From NCBI GenBank assembly GCA_021773055.1, contig JAJFKV010000030.1:1-38327 (forward strand): DNA of 38,327 nucleotides, written 5' to 3'. The DNA comes from Woeseiaceae bacterium (lineage in GTDB: Bacteria > Pseudomonadota > Gammaproteobacteria > Steroidobacterales > Woeseiaceae). The notes under the pieces are model-generated. The model saw nothing but the letters and a program-made list of their open reading frames with translations, was not told where the DNA came from and did no database searches. The translations under genes were made by a program, and so were the position numbers. This document shows, in pieces, positions 34,201 to 38,327 of the stretch (its first letter is position 1; every line of letters begins with the position of its first letter).

Positions 34201-34623
34201 CGGGAAACCGAGCTTGTGGTGCAGGGCGTGGATCAGCACCCAGGCACGAAGGTATTCGTCGAAGGACTGATGGACCTTCAACTCCTGTGACCACTCTACA
34301 TTGTAGCCCTCGTCCTCCATGTCGATACACGGCTTCGGCACCTCCAGCACGTCGAGGGTTTGTACTGTCTTTAACTCAATGTAGCGCGCACCGCACAGCC
34401 ACGCCGCTACGATGTTCTGTGCCATCTGAGAATGCGGTCCAGCGGCAGGGCCGAACGGTGTTTCCAGGGGATGGCCGAAAGCACTTGTCCGAAACCGGTC
34501 GTCCTCACGAGGAGTGAAGAAGTGCTGGCGGGGGATACTAAAAACAGAATCACGGGTATCCAGTTCAGAGAATACCCACGCGAATAATTGTTCCGTAGTA
34601 ATCGGTTGGAACAAATCAGACAT
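31231..34623 (-). CDS. ygfK: YgfK-like multidomain flavin / iron-sulphur oxidoreductase
   Basis: ATG 34623 is preceded by TGGAG at suitable spacing and gives 1130 residues; an upstream extension of 31 codons is rejected. The N-terminal ~430 residues form a dihydroorotate-dehydrogenase-like barrel (FGHPLETPFGPAAGPHSQ; YIELKTVQTL; CNPTLLGPERV). Next comes a GltD-type iron-sulphur segment (C462, C467, C471, C510, C514, C518) and an FAD-binding site (IIGAGPGGMAAASELAQAG, from about 558). A pyridine-nucleotide site follows (VGVVGAGDTAMDCARVARR), and finally two ferredoxin-like clusters (CLDCDVYCSLCVGVCP, 924-939; CNECGNCTTFC, 988-998). This is the YgfK family, historically named a putative selenate reductase subunit and now implicated in anaerobic purine/urate catabolism. 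Ring reduction with NAD(P)H or ferredoxin is the plausible role. It is the first gene of the operon. Confidence 0.92.
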   Translation of the reverse strand: MSDLFQPITTEQLFAWVFSELDTRDSVFSIPRQHFFTPREDDRFRTSAFGHPLETPFGPAAGPHSQMAQNIVAAWLCGARYIELKTVQTLDVLEVPKPCIDMEDEGYNVEWSQELKVHQSFDEYLRAWVLIHALHHKLGFPGDSPGVVFNLSVGYNLEGIHQPNMQWFLDQMQDCSEYKPALIDLAAKFYPEVRGLNIPNCLSDNVTLSTMHGCPPDEIGSISTYLLRDRHLHTLVKCNPTLLGPERVRALLNEDLGYKDIVVPDAAFEHDLKYSDAVPMLRNLKSVANECGLDFGVKLSNTLEVENSRSTFDAAEKTMYLSGRPLHAITVRLAHDLAGEFDGKLPMSFSAGANCFNAPVLLAAGMQTITVCSDLLKTGGYLRLLQYLENVDATFDEVGAISIEEFVFKSAGSDAARADVQAAAQLNLRHYVEQTRRDPQYIKSTFDTSRTKTSRKLGLFDCIKAPCVDECPVNQNVPQYMSAVRDGNYAEALRIVRADNPIACILGRVCDHLCEQTCVRSHLDEPVAIRDIKRFIMDLEERPVDEKQPTPAGAKVAIIGAGPGGMAAASELAQAGLQVEVFEQHDYAGGMVSGAVPEYRLPQAVFDQDFGLLQDLGVKFHFGMQAGRDFNLPQLRSDGFEHIIIMVGAQLSKTLGLDGEDSEGVIDALRFLRNAREGNVIDLGPRVGVVGAGDTAMDCARVARRQSGTQVSLIYRRTIDQMPADREEVKHLLDEGIDVLELCKPQQLVSEDGKLRTLICRRMAFKDDRDASGRRIPHELDDDDFEVPLDTLIMAISQNAVLDFLNREPIAINDRGYIEVDPITFETSLPGVYAGGDVANEGPSSIVKAAAAGKAIADSILARRSSAAESARVTPFDPATLLRRRSHREWRIPAPHTPLDDRNNFNEVVLTYDDRSARAEASRCLDCDVYCSLCVGVCPNFALQTYQTEPLDLCLPELHLDGDAISAAPGKPYRVAQAFQIAVLTDFCNECGNCTTFCPTAGTPYRDKPRLFLDREEFDAQQDNAFMVFRDVDRWSMDARWQGETHHIELNGTLDYAAPSFRARLNPNTLEIRHTEHTGNTKNEAALSLQPCAAMFVLLAGLKRSAPHLPTAQPDGSAETGRITPPEYKD

Positions 34624-34665
34624 TATCAACGGACTCCAGGATGCACCTACATGAATTGAACCGCT

Positions 34666-34754
34666 GGTGTACACCCCATGGATATACGCACTTGCCGTCA
34701 ATCTATCTCCCGGCACGACGGATTTCCTCTTCGATTCCGGGACCGCGATCGCGG
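34666..34754. promoter_or_regulatory. Palindromes in the divergent ygfK / lipoprotein promoter region
   Basis: This 187-base divergent region contains two perfect palindromes: GGTGTACACC at 34666-34675, 43-52 bases upstream of the ygfK start, and CCGCGATCGCGG at 34743-34754. Next to the second, at 34730-34743, is TTCGATTCCGGGAC, identical over 14 bases to part of the activator repeat at 17545-17558. No convincing -35/-10 pair or sigma-54 element was found. The 10-base palindrome is the best candidate operator for the catabolic operon, and no regulator gene lies in the operon itself. Confidence 0.3.
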
Positions 34755-34810
34755 CGAATCGATCTAAACGGTACTATTCTGGGATGACGATGGTCAGGGT
34801 CCAAGGCAGC

Positions 34811-35320
34811 ATGAATCGTTCGATTTTAGTCGTAATTTTGCTCGTGACAGGCGGTTGTACGGCGCCTCCAAGACAACCAGTCGCCGAGATCACTGAGGAA
34901 CAAGGGACACCTGATCTCGCTATTCAGGCATTCATACCGCCTGTCATCTTTGCTGGTACAGGTGATGTCATCTATATCTCGGACTTGACATCAAATATCG
35001 GTGACGGTCGGTCTGCCGAGACGATTGTCCGATATTACATTTCGGACCGCGCGGTCATTGATTTCAATTCAGCGCTTGTCATTGGCGAGCGCAGCCTGCG
35101 CTCGCTCGCCGCTAATGAGAGCGATGAAAGCCTCGAAAAGCCGTTCGTGATTCCCGAAGGTTTAGGCCAGCCGCCCCTGTACCTGGCAGCTTGTGTCTAT
35201 ATTGATGAACAGCTCGAAGAAGTTTATGAGGAAAACAACTGTACAACTAACAGGGTAGGCATGCATCAAATGCCATTTGATAGTGGAGCGGTTGCTCCAG
35301 TTGGCGTGGCACCAGAATAG
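34811..35320 (+). CDS. Probable lipoprotein with CARDB-like domain
   Basis: ATG 34811 (AAGG four bases upstream) starts a 169-residue protein with a lipoprotein-like signal (SILVVILLVTGGC). The lipobox is imperfect, since Thr-Gly-Gly precedes the Cys. The mature part (TPDLAIQAF ... LTSNIGDGRSAETIVRYYIS ... PLYLAACVYIDEQLEEVYEENNCT) has the sequence signature of the CARDB Ig-like domain, in which a conserved N-x-G, a YYxS strand and a final D-x-x-x-x-V-x-E-x-N-x-C/N-N recur. Such domains are extracellular or periplasmic and mediate binding or adhesion. A longer frame starting at 34667 is rejected because it lacks a signal sequence. It diverges from ygfK and is probably unrelated to purine metabolism. 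Confidence 0.7.
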   Translation: MNRSILVVILLVTGGCTAPPRQPVAEITEEQGTPDLAIQAFIPPVIFAGTGDVIYISDLTSNIGDGRSAETIVRYYISDRAVIDFNSALVIGERSLRSLAANESDESLEKPFVIPEGLGQPPLYLAACVYIDEQLEEVYEENNCTTNRVGMHQMPFDSGAVAPVGVAPE

Positions 35321-35394
35321 CATTCCGCGATACCAGGTTTAATCAGCGGCCACTCATTACCTTCCGTGACGTTACCAGTTATGCTCCCGATGCC

Positions 35395-35952
35395 TTATCC
35401 AATCGAATAGGTAACGGCAAGTGTATCAAGCAAAACAACTACCAATATGATCGGTACCAACACGCGGTGAAGCAAACGCGTATTGACTAAACTCAAGAGT
35501 ACACAAGCGAAAATTGTGGGAAGCGAACTAAGGTTGTCGACGATCCACAAAGGCATACCGAAGGCTAGCGGTCGGAATAGCACCCCTACAATGACAGCGA
35601 GACCGGCAAGCGTCCATATCAAGCGCGCCCGTTCGAAGTAGTAGTCATCGAGGCTTACTTTACTTTCTCGTTCCGGGAACATTACGTGTGCTATCAGAAA
35701 CAAGAAGATAGGAGACCCGAGCATTAACAACATTGCGGGGAAAGACCACGTTTCAATAGACGCAAGGCCCCAGCTCTCCCAGAAGGTCTGTAGAAGCCCA
35801 ATAAACATGGTCAACGTTATCGCGCCATGTGTCCATGAGAATCCGCGCAGGCCTTCGTTCTTCAAAGACCTCGCAATACCGGTCAGGATTTCGGCCAACC
35901 CAAGGCCGACAATCAGCGACAGCAAAATCATGAGAAATTCGAATAGATTCAT
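35395..35952 (-). CDS. Multi-pass membrane protein, family not recognised
   Basis: The 185-residue protein has about six hydrophobic helices: FEFLMILLSLIVGLGLAEIL; ITLTMFIGLLQTFW; FPAMLLMLGSPIFLFLIAHV; LIWTLAGLAVIVGVLF; FACVLLSLVN; VPIILVVVLLDTLAVTYS. The only sizeable soluble loop is acidic/basic (FPERESKVSLDDYYFERAR). I do not recognise the family; similar small membrane proteins occur as singletons in proteobacteria. It stands alone on the - strand, convergent with the lipoprotein gene. A copy of the dispersed repeat lies about 90 bases upstream of its ATG. Base composition is more AT-rich than in the neighbouring operon, so acquisition is possible. There is no strong ribosome site. Confidence 0.65.
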   Translation of the reverse strand: MNLFEFLMILLSLIVGLGLAEILTGIARSLKNEGLRGFSWTHGAITLTMFIGLLQTFWESWGLASIETWSFPAMLLMLGSPIFLFLIAHVMFPERESKVSLDDYYFERARLIWTLAGLAVIVGVLFRPLAFGMPLWIVDNLSSLPTIFACVLLSLVNTRLLHRVLVPIILVVVLLDTLAVTYSIG

Positions 35953-36039
35953 GACACAGGTTGGGGCATTCTTTCACTCTGACCAAGAATAGTACGTTTT
36001 TGAAATGCGACAAAAGTGCAGCGCAAACTGAAGCTTCCC

Positions 36040-36116
36040 AACGGCTGCTTCGGGTCAGTAGCAGTCGTTCGTTAGTTTATCACTCGACGGGCTGGAATCG
36101 GCCACAAGCGAACACT
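36040..36116 (+). repeat. Dispersed repeat, copy A
   Basis: The first 65 bases (36040-36104) align without gaps to 38263-38327, with 50 of 65 identical by hand count. The best conserved blocks are GGTCAGTAGCAG, TATCACTCGA and the GGCTGGA/TCGGCCA end. The last 31 bases (36086-36116) also match copy C at 37144-37174 (26 of 31). Internal CTGCT/AGCAG complementarity would allow a small hairpin. It separates two single genes. Confidence 0.75.
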
Positions 36117-36539
36117 AAGGATGCTAACCCCTCGGTGGCTTGAATCGTATTCTCCATCGAGAGGTACTTCAGAATCTCCGTAACGTGCATTCTTATGACC
36201 AAACCGGTCGCAGTCCAGGGAATCGAAAGCCTTACGAATCCAATCGTCTTCGGAGAAGTCAGCGTATCGCATAAAGTCAGGGTTCATTTTGGTCCCAAAT
36301 GCCCAAGAATAGGTGTTGTCTCATTGGCCGAACGGATCTAATCACAGACTGTGATTATCAATCTGTACGTGGAAACACTACTCACGGGTAAACTCCTGGC
36401 GGACCGGGCAAGTGCAGTCTTGGCTTGGGCGATGATATGGAATCACTCATTGAAGCTTCGACAGCAGTATTAGGTGGGGATATTCCCGTTTCGAGCGGCC
36501 GCTTTGGGTTGCGGTTTCGACGAGTCGTTGCAACATTGC
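36117..36539. other. 423-base region without a convincing gene
   Basis: The region lies between repeat copy A and the deaminase stop. It holds a 71-codon - strand frame (36072-36287) that begins with ATG behind GGGA but runs through repeat A, so it is probably not a real gene. A possible fragment of the same repeat, GAGCGGCCGCTTTGGG, is at 36493-36508 (14 of 16 matches to copy B). A short TCACAGACTGTGA palindrome lies at 36342-36354, in CTAATCACAGACTGTGATTA. Nothing else is recognised. It looks like decayed or non-coding spacer. Confidence 0.5.
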
Positions 36540-36980
36540 TCACTCGCCGATATCTTCGTTCCACAGAGAATCGTTTTTCAGAATGAAGGTTTGAATAAGT
36601 TCGAAGCATTCTGAATCGTCGACTATCTCCAACTCTACGCCGCGAGAGCGCAAATAGCCTTCAGGCCCCTGAAAAGTTCGGTTCTCACCTATGACGACGC
36701 GCGGAATCTTGTAAAGCAATATTGCTCCGCTGCACATGTCGCATGGCGACAGCGTTGAGTACAAAACTGCGCGCTTGTAGTCACTGGCGTTCCTCCTTCC
36801 AGCATTTTCAAGACAATCCATTTCTGCATGGAGTATCGAACTGCCCCGTTGGACTCTTCTGTTGTGCCCCCGACCGACAATCTCGTCATCGACCACCATG
36901 ATTGAGCCTATTGGGATCCCGCCGCTACTCAAGCCCTTTTTCGCCTCCTGAATCGCTGCATCAAGGTATTTTTTCAACAT
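36540..36980 (-). CDS. Cytosine deaminase, yeast Fcy1-like (CDA fold)
   Basis: The 146-residue protein belongs to the cytidine/deoxycytidylate-deaminase fold. The zinc site is His51 and proton-shuttle Glu53 (HAEMDCLENAG), with Cys80 and Cys83 (LSPCDMCSGAIL). Asn40 in GRGHN, a binding residue of this subgroup, is present. The GIPIGSIMVV strand, IPRVVIGENRTF, and especially the C-terminal WNEDIGE, which corresponds to the active-site-capping tail WFEDIGE of yeast cytosine deaminase as I recall it, point to cytosine deaminase rather than guanine deaminase or tRNA-adenosine deaminase. The reaction is cytosine to uracil plus ammonia. Bacteria usually use the unrelated CodA. GAGG lies four bases before the ATG. 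It is a single gene flanked by dispersed repeats. Confidence 0.85.
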   Translation of the reverse strand: MLKKYLDAAIQEAKKGLSSGGIPIGSIMVVDDEIVGRGHNRRVQRGSSILHAEMDCLENAGRRNASDYKRAVLYSTLSPCDMCSGAILLYKIPRVVIGENRTFQGPEGYLRSRGVELEIVDDSECFELIQTFILKNDSLWNEDIGE

Positions 36981-37011
36981 AAGGCCTCAGTGAAGGACAT
37001 CGAATTAGATA

Positions 37012-37017
37012 ATTATA
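37012..37017 (-). promoter_or_regulatory. Candidate -10 box of the cytosine deaminase gene
   Basis: On the - strand a perfect TATAAT is read at 37017-37012, about 31 bases upstream of the deaminase ATG. No good -35 hexamer is seen at 16-18 bases spacing. The surrounding AT-rich stretch (AAAGTATAATTATC) fits a promoter for this single gene. Confidence 0.4.
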
Positions 37018-37096
37018 CTTTACGGCTGACTGCCGTTGCGATGGGGTGGTGTTCAGAAGGTGTTCGTCGAGCTCATTCTCGACCGGAATGATGTCA

Positions 37097-37174
37097 GCTT
37101 TTCCCGATTGCGAACGTTCAGAGTTTCCGAAATTGGGAGATTTGACCGGCGGCTATCGGCCAGAAGCGAACACT
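37097..37174 (+). repeat. Dispersed repeat, copy C (diverged)
   Basis: The 3' part, 37144-37174, matches copy A 36086-36116 at 26 of 31 bases, including the uninterrupted block TCGGCCA and AAGCGAACACT. The 5' half is only weakly similar (GCTT, CGTTC) and contains a length difference of about 8 bases. It has the same orientation as copies A and B, and lies between the deaminase and the 334-residue membrane protein gene. Confidence 0.6.
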
Positions 37175-37209
37175 TCGATCTGCTCGAAGGTCATGCTTCG
37201 CCAGCCTTC

Positions 37210-38214
37210 TCAACCGAGCGATTCCAAGAGTCGTTCAACCAATGCTGCGCCCACCCACGATCCAAGGCCAAACATGATGTACAGGACCACTCGACCGTAA
37301 CTGCCGGTATCGAACGGCCATTCACTCATTTCCATGAGTCGTCGTTCCAGTGCCAGATCGGCACGAAGCTGTTGCGCATCGTCGACCGAGCGCGTATCCG
37401 GATCGTGGCGCAAGCCGATTGCTTTGCGTATGTGATTGAGCTCCGATTGCTTCGACGCCTTGAGTCGCAAGTGAATGCCCCAGGTGGGCAGCACCAATGC
37501 CAGTACCGTGGCCGCAACAAGCAAAACCAATGTCGTGCCCGTAGCGATGCCTGGTGAGTTCGGATCGAGCCAAAGATTCGCTGATATCGAGAGACTGATT
37601 ACGGCCAGAAGGCTAGTGCGTACTCCTTGCTGGGCATAAGGCTTCACCTCAGATGTATCAAAGAGATCAATGCGACGAATGTCTTTCGCGGTTCTCGAGA
37701 CGCCGAGTGCTGTCCACACGAGAAGGAACATGAAGCGAAAATTGAACCAGCCGAGAAACAACAGTCCGACGAGTGGGAACGTTAAATCGGCAGGCCAACG
37801 CCACGGTGTCATGAACGACAAAAGATTGTCTGGTATGTCCAAGAATAAAAGGCACATGGCAACTGAACCGACGGCGCCAACCGAATTGGCCAAGCTCCGA
37901 GGAAACAATACGGGCTCGGGATCTAAATCGGACTGCCGAACGATCTCATCATGATGTTCCGCGGTCCAGCGCATCAGGTAGTACATGGCAATCGGCAAAT
38001 AACCCAACATCATATAAAGCGTCACGGGCGCGCGCACCGCAATGTCGGCCTGGCGTCCCGCTGCGACTTCATCGACGATGCCCATGAGCCAGCTGAACCA
38101 CAAAGCGAGCCCGCCGAGGATCGTAGTGCAGACGATACCGGTAACTACAGGTGGCACTGACAGGTTGTCAGTCAGCCATTGAAGAACGCGATGCGTAAGA
38201 GGCCGGTATGTCAA
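37210..38214 (-). CDS. Multi-pass membrane protein, family not recognised
   Basis: The 334-residue protein has about six membrane helices: VVTGIVCTTILGGLALWFSWLM; APVTLYMMLGYLPIAMYYLM; GSVAMCLLFLDIP; FPLVGLLFLGWFNFRFMFLLVW; LLAVISLSISANLWL; TLVLLVAATVLALVLPTW. A charged cytoplasmic segment of about 65 residues follows (RLKASKQSELNHIRKAIGLR) and then a last hydrophobic stretch. I do not recognise the family. The start is TTG at 38214, supported by a strong GGAGG eight bases upstream; no ATG fits. It is a single gene with a repeat copy on each side. Rhomboid-type and transporter motifs were looked for and not seen. Confidence 0.7.
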   Translation of the reverse strand: MTYRPLTHRVLQWLTDNLSVPPVVTGIVCTTILGGLALWFSWLMGIVDEVAAGRQADIAVRAPVTLYMMLGYLPIAMYYLMRWTAEHHDEIVRQSDLDPEPVLFPRSLANSVGAVGSVAMCLLFLDIPDNLLSFMTPWRWPADLTFPLVGLLFLGWFNFRFMFLLVWTALGVSRTAKDIRRIDLFDTSEVKPYAQQGVRTSLLAVISLSISANLWLDPNSPGIATGTTLVLLVAATVLALVLPTWGIHLRLKASKQSELNHIRKAIGLRHDPDTRSVDDAQQLRADLALERRLMEMSEWPFDTGSYGRVVLYIMFGLGSWVGAALVERLLESLG

Positions 38215-38262
38215 AATATGCCTCCGGTTAGGTGAACAATTGACGGCGGTAACGAATACGTG

Positions 38263-38327
38263 AACGGCCGCTTTCGGTCAGTAGCAGCCTGTCACAATCA
38301 TATCACTCGAGCGGCTGGAGTCGGCCA
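38263..38327 (+). repeat. Dispersed repeat, copy B (runs off window)
   Basis: This is a gapless 65-base alignment to copy A (50 of 65 identical), ending with GGCTGGAGTCGGCCA at the window edge. By comparison with copy A about 12 further bases, ending in AAGCGAACACT or similar, should follow outside the window. It lies upstream of the 334-residue membrane protein gene. Confidence 0.75.

Noticed and set aside
34659..34676. Sigma-54 promoter for ygfK (GG-N10-GC in TGGGGTGTACACCAGC on the - strand)
   Set aside because: Only the GG/GC spacing fits; the rest of the -24 element (CAC) is absent, and the palindrome explains the pattern better.
36072..36287. 71-residue small protein gene on the - strand
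   Set aside because: Its 3' third is translation of the dispersed repeat, and no family or operon context supports it.
36040..38327. Integron cassette array with attC sites
   Set aside because: Single genes alternate with same-orientation repeats, but the repeats lack convincing RYYYAAC and GTTRRRY core sites in paired positions, and no integrase gene is in the window.

Overview
The window looks like a chromosomal segment of a free-living, Gram-negative gammaproteobacterium, probably marine. It carries TonB-dependent uptake, RND efflux, sigma-54 regulation, LytTR signalling and outer-membrane beta-barrel proteins, its GC content is moderate, and Shine-Dalgarno sites are of the usual AGGAG type. 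No RNA gene marks the species, so taxonomy is inference only. There are no tRNA, rRNA, CRISPR, insertion-sequence or prophage genes.

Layout. (1) 1-4551, + strand: the end of a beta-barrel outer-membrane protein, then an ECF sigma factor / FecR / TonB-dependent receptor triad, a cell-surface-signalling uptake module. (2) 4619-8793, - strand: an RND efflux pump whose permease gene precedes its adaptor gene. (3) 9012-9995, +: an orphan PDZ/multi-TM protein, closed by a bidirectional terminator. (4) 17420-10032, - strand: a five-gene operon of MacA-like adaptor, ABC ATPase, duplicated FtsX/MacB-type permease, NtrC-type regulator and NtrY-like kinase. It is headed by a near-consensus sigma-54 promoter with two 17-bp upstream repeats in 21-bp phase. 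The promoter lies so close to the ATG that the message should be leaderless. (5) 17665-20182, +: a secreted protein made of two DUF1330-like halves with a LytS-type kinase and a LytTR regulator.

(6) 34623-20239, - strand, is the centrepiece: nine tightly packed or overlapping genes of the ygfK-ssnA-xdh-ygeY-ygeW-carbamate kinase type. This set is associated with purine/urate breakdown and with selenium-linked molybdenum hydroxylases. A YgfK-like flavin/Fe-S oxidoreductase, an SsnA amidohydrolase and a molybdenum hydroxylase (2Fe-2S and Mo domains fused, FAD subunit separate) would attack the ring. The M20 hydrolase YgeY, two different fold-type-II PLP enzymes and the carbamoyltransferase YgeW would process the opened, ureido-type intermediates. 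Carbamate kinase would recover ATP from carbamoyl phosphate. The usual YgeX ammonia-lyase is not recognisable. A 490-residue PLP enzyme and a zinc-ribbon threonine-synthase-like enzyme are present instead.

(7) 34811-38327 is accessory-looking and, by eye, more AT-rich: a CARDB-like lipoprotein, two unrecognised membrane proteins and a yeast-type (Fcy1-like) cytosine deaminase. The last two single genes are separated and bounded by copies of a ~75-bp dispersed repeat, all in the same orientation. The window ends inside one copy.
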